DNA from: Methanogenium marinum
Lineage (GTDB): Archaea; Halobacteriota; Methanomicrobia; Methanomicrobiales; Methanomicrobiaceae
Assembly (NCBI RefSeq): GCF_028912405.1
Contig: NZ_JAKELO010000002.1
Coordinates: 1,187,276 to 1,251,275, forward strand
Direction: 5' to 3'
DNA length: 64,000 nt
Below are positions 17,540-27,314 of the stretch, in pieces. The notes beneath the pieces were generated by a model. It searched no databases. It had not been told where the DNA came from and worked only from the letters and a program-made list of their open reading frames with translations. Numbering within the stretch: position 1 is the first letter of the stretch; each line of letters opens with the position of its first letter. Position numbers and translations under genes: made by a program.

Positions 17540-17836
17540 CTAGTTCCCCCCATTAGAATTGCCAAATAATGCGGCAATTGCAGCAATACCAATTCCAATT
17601 ATCGCAAACAATGCGATAAGTGCGAGTAAGTCTTCAGTTTGCATCTCGTTCAGAGCACTCACATATTTATTTACAGTATTTCTATTGATCCCAGTATGTT
17701 GCGCTATCTGGGCATTATTGAAGCCCTTGTTTCTGAGCATCAAAATCTCCTTCAGCATAACAGGATTCAGGCCATATTTTTTTGATAATCTAATGAATTG
17801 TTCATTAGCCTGAGTTTCGTCAAATGGAAGGTCCAT
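17540..17836 (-). CDS. Membrane-anchored helix-turn-helix protein
   Basis: A 98-residue protein. Residues 25-62 form a helix-turn-helix (LKEILMLRNKGFNNAQIAQ then TGINRNTVNKYVSAL) like resolvase- or Crp-type domains. Residues 68-90 are a hydrophobic span (LLALIALFAIIGIGIAAIAA) followed by a short Gly/Asn tail. It would bind DNA from the membrane, probably acting on its own promoter, where an inverted repeat lies just upstream of the TATA box. It forms a two-gene cassette with the small membrane peptide and is the innermost cargo next to atpD. Confidence 0.7.
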   Translation of the reverse strand: MDLPFDETQANEQFIRLSKKYGLNPVMLKEILMLRNKGFNNAQIAQHTGINRNTVNKYVSALNEMQTEDLLALIALFAIIGIGIAAIAALFGNSNGGN

Positions 17837-17853
17837 GCAATATAGTTACACGC

Positions 17854-17896
17854 CACAATATAAATAATTTTGCACAATATTAGTCATAATGACTAA
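17854..17896 (-). promoter_or_regulatory. Promoter and candidate operator of the HTH gene
   Basis: On the minus strand a TATA box (TTTATATT, plus-strand 17857-17864) is centred about 25 bases before the ATG at 17836, implying a leaderless transcript. Just upstream is an inverted repeat, TTAGTCAT-A-ATGACTAA at 17880-17896. Two direct repeats of cacaatat (17854-17861 and 17873-17880) bracket the TATA box. The arrangement suits binding by the encoded HTH protein. Confidence 0.5.
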
Positions 17897-18179
17897 ATTA
17901 TATCAAATAGACCACGACAAAATTTTTACAAAATCTTCTCAAATGTCCCAAAATATACGATAATTGCAGGTTGCTCAGTGCAGTATCCCCAAATAATAAA
18001 TTAATAAGAGAAAAGCAAATGTCATCAAAAATACCATCAAATTAGTCTCGAATAAATGAGAAAATAGATAACACCAGCCATTCAAGCCAGTTCTAGATAA
18101 TATGACCATACATCATGATCGAGAAGCGACACTCTTCATCATTATATTGACGACACGGACTGAAAGGTAAATCAATCAA
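17897..18179. other. AT-rich spacer, no gene recognised
   Basis: About 280 bases between the HTH promoter and the atpD terminator. There are stop codons in all frames and no recognisable RNA structure or repeat. Confidence 0.5.
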
Positions 18180-18194
18180 ACAAAAAAAAAAGAA
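18180..18194 (-). terminator. Terminator of the ATP synthase operon
   Basis: Immediately after the atpD stop, the minus strand runs into TTCTTTTTTTTTTG, a T-tract typical of archaeal termination. A similar T-rich run follows the stop codon in remnant copy C. Confidence 0.55.
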
Positions 18195-18824
18195 TCAGGC
18201 CTTACTCTTCGCCTTAATCTTCTTAAGGCGAACGAGTTCGTCCCGTTCCATTTCGTCAAGCCGCATTTTGATGAATGCGGAGGCCTCCTTGAGTTCCGGA
18301 ATAACCTTGAACTCAAGTGCGTTGACACGGCGTTTCGTGCTCTCGATCTCAGAAAGGAGACGCTTCATCGTCGTCTCAATCTCAGCAGCCCGGATAATCT
18401 CATCGACCAGTTCCTCAAATGCACTTGCAGTCTCATCAATGACTGCAGATGACCCGAGCACGCCATAGCCGCGCTCGGTAAGGCTCTTCTTTACCTTGGA
18501 CGATTCAATCTCAGGGACCACAACGCCCATGATATTCTTCTGTTTTAAAGTGAGTTGGGGTTTCTCACGGACAGACATAGCCGCCGCCTTCACCCCAATG
18601 GCACCCTCAACGGTATTTGCGATAGCAATCATCTGCCGGGCCGTGTCGTACTTCTCGCCGACCGCGTCCCGGGAGCCCTTTGCTTCCTCTAATACCTTGA
18701 AGAACTCAAGGATCAGCCCATCGCGCTTCATTTTAAGGATGTTATACCCACGCTCCGAGAGCTTGACCCTCCTCTTGAGGCCAATAAGCTCGGACCGTGT
18801 TGGCTTCACATCTTTCAGCGCCAT
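18195..18824 (-). CDS. atpD: A-type ATP synthase subunit D
   Basis: A 209-residue long coiled-coil protein, the central rotor shaft linking the A3B3 head to the membrane ring through subunits F and C. Typical features are the N-terminal VKPTRSELIGLKRRVKLSER helix, the glycine-rich middle (GVLGSSAVIDETASAFEEL) and the returning helix TTMKRLLSEIESTKRRVNAL. It is the last gene of the nine-gene operon, 5 bases behind atpB. Its 3' end is the sequence found as decayed copies at 10.7, 13.0 and 17.0 kb, so its distal border looks like a recombination or insertion site that leaves the gene intact. Confidence 0.97.
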   Translation of the reverse strand: MALKDVKPTRSELIGLKRRVKLSERGYNILKMKRDGLILEFFKVLEEAKGSRDAVGEKYDTARQMIAIANTVEGAIGVKAAAMSVREKPQLTLKQKNIMGVVVPEIESSKVKKSLTERGYGVLGSSAVIDETASAFEELVDEIIRAAEIETTMKRLLSEIESTKRRVNALEFKVIPELKEASAFIKMRLDEMERDELVRLKKIKAKSKA

Positions 18825-18829
18825 GGTGA

Positions 18830-20209
18830 TTATGCCTCCTTACGGTACTTGGGGTGATACTTCTGTATCAGACCACGGTCGATACGGACTAAGAGCTCTT
18901 CTGGCAGGGTTGCAAGAAGCTCCCATGCGAGATCAAGCGAGTCCTCAATCGTCCGGTTCTCGTCGTGTCCCTGGCGGACAAAGCGGTTCTCAAAGTGGTC
19001 AGCGAACTCAAGAAGCCGCTGGTCACGCTCGGAGAGTGCGTCCTTACCAACAATTGCGACAAGACCACGGAGATCGTTACCTTCCGCATAGCCTGCATAC
19101 ATCTGATCGGTGACCTTCTTGTGGTCTTCACGGGTCTTACCCTCACCAATACCATTGTTCATCAACCGTGAAAGGGATGGAAGAACATTGATCGGTGGGT
19201 AGATACCCTTACGGTGGAGATCACGGTTAACCACAATCTGGCCTTCCGTAATATATCCGGAAAGATCAGGAATCGGGTGCGTGATATCGTCACCGGGCAT
19301 CGTTAAGATGGACAACTGAGTAACGGATCCCTTCAGACCTTTAATCAGGCCGGCACGCTCGTAGAGCGATGCAAGATCAGTGTACATGTATCCCGGATAT
19401 CCACGACGTCCTGGCACTTCCTCACGGGCAGCTCCAATCTGACGGAGAGCCTCACAATAATTGGTCATATCGGTGAGGATAACAAGCACATGGTACCCAA
19501 GCTCGAACGCAAGGTACTCAGCGGTTGTCAGTGCAAGACGTGGAGTGATGATACGCTCAACTGCAGGATCATCAGCAAGGTTCAGGAACACAACAGCGTG
19601 TTCGAGAGCACCTGTGCGCTCGAAGTCAGCCATAAACTGGTTCTCTTCTTCCTTGGTGATACCCATTGCAGCGAACACAACAGCAAAGTCCTCAGTTGAG
19701 CCAGGCACACGTGCCTGACGGGCAATCTGAAGCGCAATTTCGTTGTGGGGCAGACCTGATCCCGAGAAAATCGGGAGTTTCTGACCACGCACAAGCGTGT
19801 TTGTCGCATCGATTGTGGAGATACCGGTCTGAATGAAATCAGCTGGTGACTGGCGTGCGTACGGATTAATCGCAGCACCGCCGATGTCAAGACGTTTCTC
19901 CGGAACAATATCCGGACCGCCGTCCTTTGGCTTACCAGCACCAGAGAGGATACGTCCAAGCATATCACGGCTCACTGGCATCTTGATGGTCTCGCCGGTG
20001 AAGCGGACACCAGAGTCCCTGCCGATACCGGCAGTAGACTCGAAGACCTGAACCACAACAAAATCATCAGACGTATCGAGCACCTGACCACGCTTCACTG
20101 TACCATCTGACTGGACAATGTTCACGAGCTCTTCGTACCCGACCGGCTCAGTCTTCTCTACAAAGACAAGCGGGCCTGCGATCTTGTTGATCGTGCGGTA
20201 TTCTTTCAT
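18830..20209 (-). CDS. atpB: A-type ATP synthase subunit B
   Basis: A 459-residue non-catalytic (regulatory) subunit of the A3B3 hexamer. The first 75 residues form the beta barrel ([20 protein letters not shown]). The nucleotide-binding domain lacks a canonical P-loop, having [19 protein letters not shown] instead, as expected for B subunits. The ATP synthase signature region [22 protein letters not shown] is intact. It overlaps the end of atpA by 4 bases and is followed by atpD, so it is co-translated with the catalytic subunit. Confidence 0.97.
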   Translation of the reverse strand: MKEYRTINKIAGPLVFVEKTEPVGYEELVNIVQSDGTVKRGQVLDTSDDFVVVQVFESTAGIGRDSGVRFTGETIKMPVSRDMLGRILSGAGKPKDGGPDIVPEKRLDIGGAAINPYARQSPADFIQTGISTIDATNTLVRGQKLPIFSGSGLPHNEIALQIARQARVPGSTEDFAVVFAAMGITKEEENQFMADFERTGALEHAVVFLNLADDPAVERIITPRLALTTAEYLAFELGYHVLVILTDMTNYCEALRQIGAAREEVPGRRGYPGYMYTDLASLYERAGLIKGLKGSVTQLSILTMPGDDITHPIPDLSGYITEGQIVVNRDLHRKGIYPPINVLPSLSRLMNNGIGEGKTREDHKKVTDQMYAGYAEGNDLRGLVAIVGKDALSERDQRLLEFADHFENRFVRQGHDENRTIEDSLDLAWELLATLPEELLVRIDRGLIQKYHPKYRKEA

Positions 20210-21963
20210 TTCTGGTATGCCTCCTTGAGTTTGCCGACTTCGGTTTCCATTGCCTTGTTGATGCGGGCAACTTCTTCCTTATACTCGGTCATGAACTTCA
20301 CCTGTGGCAGGTCATTCTTCGCAGCGATCGTGGTGATCTTTGTTGGCGGCACACCAAGCTTCTGGGCGCCGTATGCAAGAACTGCGTAGTTCTTGATTGC
20401 CTTCATGATGTCGTACTGCTTCTCCATCGAACAGTAAGTGTCGACAGGGTCGAACGCATTCTGCTGAAGGAAGATTTCACGAAGCATACGTGCGACTTCA
20501 ATTGTAATCTGCTCTTCATCAGGCAGTGCATCAGATCCGACCAGCTGCACAATCTCCTGGAGTTCTGCTTCCTTCTGGAGGACTTCCATCGCCCAGATAC
20601 GCAGACCATTCCACTCAGGTGAAACATTCTCATCATACCACTTGGACAGCGTGTCTAAGTAGAGTGAATATGAATTCAGCCAGTTGATTGCAGGGAAGTG
20701 ACGGCGCTGGGACAGCTTTGCGTCCAGAGCCCAGAAACACTTCACAATACGCAGGGTATTCTGTGTAACCGGTTCAGAGAAGTCACCACCGGGCGGGGAT
20801 ACCGCACCGATAACCGTAACAGATCCTGACTCATGGTTCAGGGTCTCAACACGGCCGGCACGCTCATAGAACTCAGACAGACGGGCGGCAAGATATGCCG
20901 GATATCCCTCTTCACCAGGCATCTCTTCAAGACGTGAAGAAATTTCACGCATTGCTTCTGCCCAGCGGGAGGTTGAGTCTGCCATCAGTGAGACATCGAA
21001 TCCCATATCACGGAAGTACTCCGCGATGGTGATACCGGTGTAAACACTGGCTTCACGTGCTGCAACAGGCATGTTGGATGTGTTTGCAATAAGCACGGTT
21101 CGCTCCATAAGAGGCTTACCGGACTTAGGGTCCTCAAGTTCAGGGAACTCGGTTAAGACTTCAGTCATCTCATTGCCACGTTCACCGCAGCCAATGTAGA
21201 CAACAATCTGAGCGTCAGACCACTTTGCAAGTGCCTGCTGGGTAACCGTCTTTCCTGACCCGAACGGACCAGGAATAGCGGCTGTACCACCCTTTGCAAT
21301 AGGGAAGAGACCATCAAGGATACGCTGACCGGTGATCAGTGGAATATCCGGGTTCATCTTCTCTGTTACCGGACGTGGCACACGCACAGGCCAGACCTGC
21401 ATCATCTTAATTTCTTCACCAGTGTCGAGGGTACAGACCACATCGTCAATGGTAAACTCACCGGACTTAATGTCGGTAATCACGCCGCCCTTCGATCTCG
21501 GGGACACCATGATTTTGGTGAGAATGTTTGTCTCCTGTACTTCACCAATGACAGTACCTGCAACAACGGAGTCGCCCTTCTTAACAACCGGGACAAATTC
21601 CCAGAGCTTCTCATGTGAGAGACCAGGTGCTGTTACACCACGCTCAATGAAATTGCCCATCTTGCTAACAAGAACTTCCAGCGGCCGCTGGATACCGTCA
21701 TAGATACTGGTCAAAAGACCTGGACCAAGCTCAACAGCCAGAGAGAGGCCGGTGTTAGCTACGGGTTCACCTGGTCTGATACCAGAGGTGTTCTCGTACA
21801 CCTGGATGATGGTTTTATCTCCTTCAATCCTGATGACCTCACCCATAAGCTCCTCATCTCCAACCTGCACCACATCATACATGTGTGCATTCAGACCGAC
21901 TGCGGTGACAACCGGCCCGGAGATGCGCTTAAGTATTCCTTTTGAATTTCCTTTCACTTCCAC
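20206..21963 (-). CDS. atpA: A-type ATP synthase catalytic subunit A
   Basis: The 585-residue catalytic subunit that makes ATP in the A1 head. Walker A GPFGSGKT lies at residues 232-239 with the GER loop (GCGERGNEM) after it. The roughly 90-residue non-homologous insert (about 110-200) that marks A/V-type subunits is present. The catalytic [10 protein letters not shown] segment and the [20 protein letters not shown] signature are complete. No intein is present. The start overlaps the end of atpF by 10 bases. Confidence 0.98.
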   Translation of the reverse strand: MEVKGNSKGILKRISGPVVTAVGLNAHMYDVVQVGDEELMGEVIRIEGDKTIIQVYENTSGIRPGEPVANTGLSLAVELGPGLLTSIYDGIQRPLEVLVSKMGNFIERGVTAPGLSHEKLWEFVPVVKKGDSVVAGTVIGEVQETNILTKIMVSPRSKGGVITDIKSGEFTIDDVVCTLDTGEEIKMMQVWPVRVPRPVTEKMNPDIPLITGQRILDGLFPIAKGGTAAIPGPFGSGKTVTQQALAKWSDAQIVVYIGCGERGNEMTEVLTEFPELEDPKSGKPLMERTVLIANTSNMPVAAREASVYTGITIAEYFRDMGFDVSLMADSTSRWAEAMREISSRLEEMPGEEGYPAYLAARLSEFYERAGRVETLNHESGSVTVIGAVSPPGGDFSEPVTQNTLRIVKCFWALDAKLSQRRHFPAINWLNSYSLYLDTLSKWYDENVSPEWNGLRIWAMEVLQKEAELQEIVQLVGSDALPDEEQITIEVARMLREIFLQQNAFDPVDTYCSMEKQYDIMKAIKNYAVLAYGAQKLGVPPTKITTIAAKNDLPQVKFMTEYKEEVARINKAMETEVGKLKEAYQK

Positions 21964-22256
21964 AAATCAACACCCACTGCTCTCTTAATTTTATCACGCA
22001 TCGATACCCCGCCAACCTCTCCGCCAATTGAAACGACAGTTGGCTTGACGGACTCGCCAAGTTCTGTCTGCAGGCGCTCGGGGAGGCGTACCATGTCGCT
22101 GCCGCGGATGACCAGTATTGCTACTGTCTCATCCGCCATCAGCTTGGTTACGGCATCAGTGAGTGAAGCGTCATCCTCGGCGGCCACGGTCTTTTCGACA
22201 CCCGCAAGCCTGAACCCGAGAATAAAATCGCTGTTTCCGACTACTGCTATCTCCAT
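21954..22256 (-). CDS. atpF: A-type ATP synthase subunit F
   Basis: A 100-residue Rossmann-like subunit that binds the D shaft in the central stalk. [20 protein letters not shown] is the typical opening, followed by [16 protein letters not shown]. Length and position between C and A match other archaeal operons. It overlaps atpA by 10 bases, and its start lies 5 bases behind the atpC stop. Confidence 0.95.
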   Translation of the reverse strand: MEIAVVGNSDFILGFRLAGVEKTVAAEDDASLTDAVTKLMADETVAILVIRGSDMVRLPERLQTELGESVKPTVVSIGGEVGGVSMRDKIKRAVGVDLWK

Positions 22257-22261
22257 TGCTT

Positions 22262-23320
22262 TTACACCACCAGGAATTCGGCAATCTTCTCTCCGGGAAG
22301 CCCGGATTCCTTGCCTCGGGCAATCGCCCGGAGGTTTGCCACCTCATAGCGCTTGCGCTTCAGGTAGACAAGTGTCGGACAGATGGAGAACGGATATCTC
22401 TTAGAGATGCGATCCATCTGATCGAGCATCACCCTCGTGAGTGCATTCTCCATCTCATGCAGCGGCATCGTCTTGTCAGCCTCTTCCATCAGTTCACCAA
22501 TGGGGCCTTCAGGATACCGCTTTTTAATCCCTTCAAGAATCTCATCCATGCTCTCTGAGGCAGCAAGACGGACCAGTTCATCAACAGATATACCGCCGCC
22601 TTCAACCATCAGATTACGGACATCAACATGGGCCTTGCCCTTAAAGAGGCGGATGACCGTCTTGATGTTCAGGAGATCGATCTCAAGCTTCAGATAGTCG
22701 CGGAACGGCTTACCGCCGGCAACACCGCTATTCGTCTGCTTGAGAACATAGTGATAATACTCCTTGAAGAGTTCATTTTCGAGATCGCCAAATGTGCCTT
22801 TCTCCATTGCAGCAGGAAATTCCCGTTCGAGAACCGGGTAAAGGGACCATGAAGAGAGCCCTTCCACGATACGCTCGGGAGAATCTTCTGCCAGAAGACG
22901 GTCAAGAAACACACGGTCAAGGCTGCCTGCCGGGATAAGGACCTCTTTTATTTTCCCCGCACGGACCCCCTGGGTCTTTCCGCGGAGAATGGTGAGGACA
23001 TTATAGATATCCCAGTGCTGCTGGTAGCTTGCCGTGAATTTCTTTATGACACCAGGCATGATACCAAGGACATTCTGGAACTCTTTTGCAAGATTCCAGG
23101 AGAGACCAACCTCAATGAGGTCAATGCCAGAGAACGATGAGGCAAGCTCATCGATCTCTGCCTTGTACTCCGTTTCCTCGATAGACCGGATGATCTCGGG
23201 CAGGCTCATATTGAGCATCCGCATGTATTCGTCGTGCTGAATCAGCTTTGATTTCCGAACACGCATACGAGTACTCGAATAGATGTAGGGAGCAGGGCCA
23301 GTTGTGTTAACTGAACTCAT
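22262..23320 (-). CDS. atpC: A-type ATP synthase subunit C
   Basis: A 352-residue helical, funnel-shaped subunit (equivalent to eukaryotic V-ATPase d) that joins the central stalk to the c-ring. Its three repeated helical units carry the family patterns [15 protein letters not shown] near the start and [20 protein letters not shown] in the middle. It lies 18 bases behind atpE and 5 bases before atpF, in the canonical order. Confidence 0.95.
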   Translation of the reverse strand: MSSVNTTGPAPYIYSSTRMRVRKSKLIQHDEYMRMLNMSLPEIIRSIEETEYKAEIDELASSFSGIDLIEVGLSWNLAKEFQNVLGIMPGVIKKFTASYQQHWDIYNVLTILRGKTQGVRAGKIKEVLIPAGSLDRVFLDRLLAEDSPERIVEGLSSWSLYPVLEREFPAAMEKGTFGDLENELFKEYYHYVLKQTNSGVAGGKPFRDYLKLEIDLLNIKTVIRLFKGKAHVDVRNLMVEGGGISVDELVRLAASESMDEILEGIKKRYPEGPIGELMEEADKTMPLHEMENALTRVMLDQMDRISKRYPFSICPTLVYLKRKRYEVANLRAIARGKESGLPGEKIAEFLVV

Positions 23321-23338
23321 GTTTATATCCCCCCAAAC

Positions 23339-23917
23339 CTACCCGAACAGGATATCCGATGCATCCTTTAATCCGGATTCCCATACCTCAGAGACAAATG
23401 TGGAATAGCTGTAATCGAGTTGCAGCGTTCCGTCATTACTCTCTGCGATTATGCCGCCGGTGATGTCTTTTGTTCCTGCCAGTGAGAATCCGGACAGGGT
23501 CTTCAGGCTCGACAGTGCATCCTCGACTGAATGAACGTCACGTTCACTGCAGTAAAAGAGACCTTCGTGAAGTTCCTTTGCCGCTGTCTTGCAGAGTTCG
23601 CGGATGGCCTTCCGGTGGAATTCGTCCGGCAGTGCCGCAATATCTGCGGCAACCCGGCCAAATACCTCGTCGAGGACATCCTTCTGGGCATTGAGCGTCT
23701 CACGCTTGACAGACAGATTAGCGGCTGCAACCTCCTGGGCCATGATATAACCCTCCTGGCGGTTTGCATCCTCCTCTGCTGCCATCTTGATTGCGATGAC
23801 CTTCTCCTGTGCCTCTGCAAGGATTGCGCTAACTTCAGTCTGTGCTTCTTTTTTGATAGCCTCAGACTCCCTGATACCCTTGTCCCTGATTTCACCGACT
23901 ACAGCATCCAATGCCAT
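23339..23917 (-). CDS. atpE: A-type ATP synthase subunit E
   Basis: A 192-residue peripheral stalk subunit that pairs with subunit H. The N-terminal 100 residues form a long charged, Ala-rich coiled coil (ESEAIKKEAQTEVSAILAEA). The C-terminal domain (FSLAGTKDITGGIIAESNDG and the following strands) binds the top of the A1 head. It lies 13 bases behind the proteolipid gene. Confidence 0.95.
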   Translation of the reverse strand: MALDAVVGEIRDKGIRESEAIKKEAQTEVSAILAEAQEKVIAIKMAAEEDANRQEGYIMAQEVAAANLSVKRETLNAQKDVLDEVFGRVAADIAALPDEFHRKAIRELCKTAAKELHEGLFYCSERDVHSVEDALSSLKTLSGFSLAGTKDITGGIIAESNDGTLQLDYSYSTFVSEVWESGLKDASDILFG

Positions 23918-23930
23918 AAATCGTCAATCC

Positions 23931-24179
23931 TCAGAATAAGAGCAGGAGTGCGATAACAAGGCCAAAGATAACGACTGTTTCAGGAATAACCGTAAAGAGC
24001 AATGCGAGACCGAACATCTCTTTGTTCTCTGCGGTTGCGCCAACTGCTGCGCCACCAATACCAAGCTGTGCAAGACCGGTACCCATACCGGCAAGGCCTA
24101 CTGCGAGACCTGCACCAATTGCTTTGAATCCGATTGCCGATGCTTGTGCGACTTCGATGGTCATAGTTTCAACTGCCAT
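23931..24179 (-). CDS. atpK: A-type ATP synthase proteolipid subunit K
   Basis: An 82-residue hairpin of two membrane helices forming the rotor ring. The ion-carrying glutamate is E67 in IPETVVIFG of helix 2, and Q38 in GLAQLGIG of helix 1 lies near the expected ligand position. A Gln in helix 1 together with a P-E-T motif in helix 2 is the kind of pattern seen in Na+-binding rotor rings, so Na+ coupling is possible, but the sequence alone does not decide this. It is a single two-helix unit, not a duplicated one. Confidence 0.95.
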   Translation of the reverse strand: MAVETMTIEVAQASAIGFKAIGAGLAVGLAGMGTGLAQLGIGGAAVGATAENKEMFGLALLFTVIPETVVIFGLVIALLLLF

Positions 24180-24182
24180 ATT

Positions 24183-26159
24183 TTAATCCTCCGTAAATTT
24201 GCGTAATTTTCCAAATGGTTCGTATTTCTTTCCTCCACCCTTGTAGAACTTGGTGAAGAATTCGACGTAGTGTAAACGAATTGAGTGTAAACCGCCACCC
24301 ATAATACCCAGTGCGGTATTGAGAATGTGGCCGATCAAAAAGATCACAATTCCAATTAAGATGATAACAATTCCAATGATACTCAGGTTTGCAAGCTGCG
24401 GCTCAATGATGAGTTCAATGGCGATGTAGTTTGTGACCATTGCAATAGCAACAGACGACAGACCTACTGCAGCAAGACGTGTGTAGGACAGCACGTGACT
24501 GATAACAGTCGGAAGTTCCATGAGTTCAAGCATTGAATCCTGCCCGATACCGATAATACCCACAAGGAGAAGAACAGCACCAGCCACTCCAAATCCATTG
24601 ATTCCTACAAAGACTGCAGGATATCCTGCGAGAACCGGCATCAGTGGCATCTCGAAGAGAGACCACAGCATAAGAAGTATACCCCACATAACAAGAATCC
24701 AGCCGAGCTGGCCGAAGATAACTTTGCTCCGGTGACGGCCTGGCTTCATCATATTTGCTGCGTTGTACATATGGAGCATTCTGCCTAACGTGATGTGAAG
24801 AATACCGATCCATGCGGTAAGAACGAGCATCAGCACTGCATCCGGCCCGTGGCCGCTTGCATGGCTGCCGATATTTAAGTGACGATTGATACCAATAGGC
24901 GACCACGGAAGGGCAAACCCAAGGCACTCACTGTATATCAGACCAAAGATAATACTCGAAATACTTGCGTTTCTAAACACATCAAGAAGTTTTTGCCCTG
25001 CATCATCTTTCAGGAATTTCCTGAGATAATAGCCAAGAGCCAGGAGAATAATACCGTATCCGACATCACCAAGGATGAAACCAAAGAATATCGGGAAGAC
25101 GATAGAGACCAGAATGGTCGGATCAAATTCACCATACTGAGGACGCGAATAGATGTCCATCAGCATTTCGGTCGGCTTCGAGAAATCAGGATTGTGATAC
25201 TCGACCGGGACTGCCTCTTCAATGGGGTCAAACTCGACCTCTGAAACAAAGACTTTGCCGCCGGTTGCCGACTGCAGATCTGACGTGAGTGCCGCTACCA
25301 TGTCGGCAGGAACCCACCCTTCTGCTACAAACGTTTCTTCTGTGGTGGCGAACCGAAGCGGTGCTTCCGCACGCTCCACTTCTGCCGTGAGAAGTTCGTC
25401 GCACGCCACCAGAAACGTTGCGTTTTTCTCTTTCTGGGCGGAAATACGCCCGGAAACCACCTTGAGGTCCCCCTCAAGACGGGTAATCTCATGAGTATAC
25501 CATACCGTTCGTTCTCCGGCAGTTCCATTCTCATCCGGAACCGGAATTGGTTGGAAACCTGCTTCAAAGAGGTCCTTCTCAGCCTCTTCAGCATTTTCAC
25601 GGGGAACAACGGCAATCAGAAGATTGCTCTTTTCATATGCAGTGATAAACATCTCATTCGGAACGCTGAGACTGACATGTGCAGGAACAAGCCCTGCAAG
25701 AACTACAAAATTCTCAAACCCTTTCAGATCGGCAAGATTTGCCGGGAATAACGTATAGGGTTTCAGTTCTGTAATCCGTGTCTCGTAATCACGAATGGTG
25801 TTCTCAAGCGTAATCTTTTCATCAGCGAATCCTGCCGCTTCATCTTCAATAGCCTGCAGCTCACGCTCAATGCGCTGCCTGACCTCAGATGTCGGCATCT
25901 TCCTTTCGTCTGTATCCATGCCTTTGGAAGAGACACCATAGGTGTTCTCAATCGACCGGATACGGACAAGATCTGATGATGATTCACTCGCACCAGGGAG
26001 AGGCATGCCTATTTTACATCCCTCAAGACCCTGTGCATCTGACTCCACAAAATCCTCAATATGGAAGAGATTGTGACGGTACAACTCACGTACGACAGCT
26101 TCAAGCTGATCCTTCGATGCTGCAATAAGCAGCTTACTCATTGTCTGGGGTTCAAACAT
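24183..26159 (-). CDS. atpI: A-type ATP synthase subunit I (a)
   Basis: A 658-residue stator subunit. The cytoplasmic N-terminal half (to about residue 340) contains coiled coils that hold the peripheral stalks. The C-terminal half has seven or eight membrane helices that form the ion half-channels against the K ring. The conserved segments FFGFILGDVGYGIILLALGY and VLSYTRLAAVGLSSVAIAMV carry the family's key polar and Arg residues. It overlaps atpH by 8 bases and is 3 bases before atpK. Confidence 0.97.
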   Translation of the reverse strand: MFEPQTMSKLLIAASKDQLEAVVRELYRHNLFHIEDFVESDAQGLEGCKIGMPLPGASESSSDLVRIRSIENTYGVSSKGMDTDERKMPTSEVRQRIERELQAIEDEAAGFADEKITLENTIRDYETRITELKPYTLFPANLADLKGFENFVVLAGLVPAHVSLSVPNEMFITAYEKSNLLIAVVPRENAEEAEKDLFEAGFQPIPVPDENGTAGERTVWYTHEITRLEGDLKVVSGRISAQKEKNATFLVACDELLTAEVERAEAPLRFATTEETFVAEGWVPADMVAALTSDLQSATGGKVFVSEVEFDPIEEAVPVEYHNPDFSKPTEMLMDIYSRPQYGEFDPTILVSIVFPIFFGFILGDVGYGIILLALGYYLRKFLKDDAGQKLLDVFRNASISSIIFGLIYSECLGFALPWSPIGINRHLNIGSHASGHGPDAVLMLVLTAWIGILHITLGRMLHMYNAANMMKPGRHRSKVIFGQLGWILVMWGILLMLWSLFEMPLMPVLAGYPAVFVGINGFGVAGAVLLLVGIIGIGQDSMLELMELPTVISHVLSYTRLAAVGLSSVAIAMVTNYIAIELIIEPQLANLSIIGIVIILIGIVIFLIGHILNTALGIMGGGLHSIRLHYVEFFTKFYKGGGKKYEPFGKLRKFTED

Positions 26160-26475
26160 TGAGCTTCACCTTGAATTGGTTCACAAGCTGGTCAACCGCT
26201 ACTTCAAGGTTCTTTTTCGAATCTGCACGCACCGATGCAGCCTGCTTTTCACCATCTGCGATGATAACAGCGCTTTTTTTCTTAGCTTCGGCGTGTGCGT
26301 CAGAAATCCGCTTGGCTTTGTACTCTTCAGCACCTTCAGTCTCTTTGGCAATCTGATTTTCGGCTTCGGTGCGCGCATCAACCAACATTTTGGTTTTCTG
26401 CTCACGTGCAGCCTGAATCAGGGATCTGCTTTCTTCTTCTGTCTTTTTGATGCTCTGTAAGACCTCAGTCTTCAT
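26152..26475 (-). CDS. atpH: A-type ATP synthase subunit H
   Basis: A 107-residue, almost wholly coiled-coil subunit of the peripheral stalk (partner of E), rich in Lys, Glu and Ala. It is the first gene of the operon, with a strong GGAGGGAT ribosome binding site directly before the ATG at 26475. The region upstream (26476-26700) must hold the operon promoter, but I could not pick out a convincing TATA box there. Confidence 0.92.
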   Translation of the reverse strand: MKTEVLQSIKKTEEESRSLIQAAREQKTKMLVDARTEAENQIAKETEGAEEYKAKRISDAHAEAKKKSAVIIADGEKQAASVRADSKKNLEVAVDQLVNQFKVKLNV

Positions 26476-26703
26476 CCATCCCTCCTCTCACGGCAATGCA
26501 ATAACTCATGAAAAGGAAATGTATTAATGGTTGTTATTTTAGGCGAATAACAGAGTCTGGATACTATCTCAAAGAAGCAATTAAAGGATGTCCGTTGATA
26601 AAATAAAAGGGATTTACGGGAATATATCCACACAAACCCTGAGTGTGGGATACCAGGGGGAGAATACTCCGATTCTATCCCAAATCAGAGACAGCAATCC
26701 ACC

Positions 26704-27195
26704 TCAGATGTGATACCAGATATTTACCCCGGCCGTCACCGGCTTATTTTCCTCGTTCAGGATGGCAATGGCAAGATCATCATCACCTTCCCGGGTGTAA
26801 ATGCCGGACGTCACATCACAATACCGGACTACCGGATAATAATCCCCGGCATTGGTCATCATCTTGGTTTTGAAGTTCACCAGCTCATCAGGTGTTAAAA
26901 ATAACAGCGTGACAGGACCGGATGCATCCACCTCAACACGCAGTGCCTGAAAATAATCCCCGTTTTTACTCGGTTTAAACGACTGATACCCCCCCAGTCT
27001 CCCGATTGAAACACTTCCTTCACGCCAGACGGACCATTCCTCGACATCCTCTGCGATGACAGGCGTCAGTGTCGGCTCAGCAGGCAAAACTACCAAAGAC
27101 ATCTCTGTCGCCTCGCCATAATCCGTACAGCCACAGATCACACAGAAGGCGCACAGAACAGCTACGACAGAGATTGCAGCAACGTTCACATTCAT
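26704..27195 (-). CDS. Small exported lipoprotein
   Basis: A 163-residue protein starting at the ATG at 27195, which follows a GAGGTGAA ribosome binding site; the longer frame upstream lacks support. The signal peptide (MNVNVAAISVVAVLCAFCVI) ends in the lipobox Cys of CGCTD. The mature part is a compact beta-rich domain (residues 55-160) with no motif I recognise. It is the gene next to the ATP synthase operon, on the same strand as the archaellin-like cluster, and could be its distal member, though a 120-base gap separates them. Confidence 0.65.
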   Translation of the reverse strand: MNVNVAAISVVAVLCAFCVICGCTDYGEATEMSLVVLPAEPTLTPVIAEDVEEWSVWREGSVSIGRLGGYQSFKPSKNGDYFQALRVEVDASGPVTLLFLTPDELVNFKTKMMTNAGDYYPVVRYCDVTSGIYTREGDDDLAIAILNEENKPVTAGVNIWYHI

Positions 27196-27314
27196 CAGTT
27201 CACCTCTTCTGTCAACTGGGTTGATGTCAGGGAGGGTTAATCGTTCACCTGAATGCAATTCCCCGGAACAGACCTTCAGGCATCCGGCCCGTCAGAAAAA
27301 GAAAGAGCCTCTGG

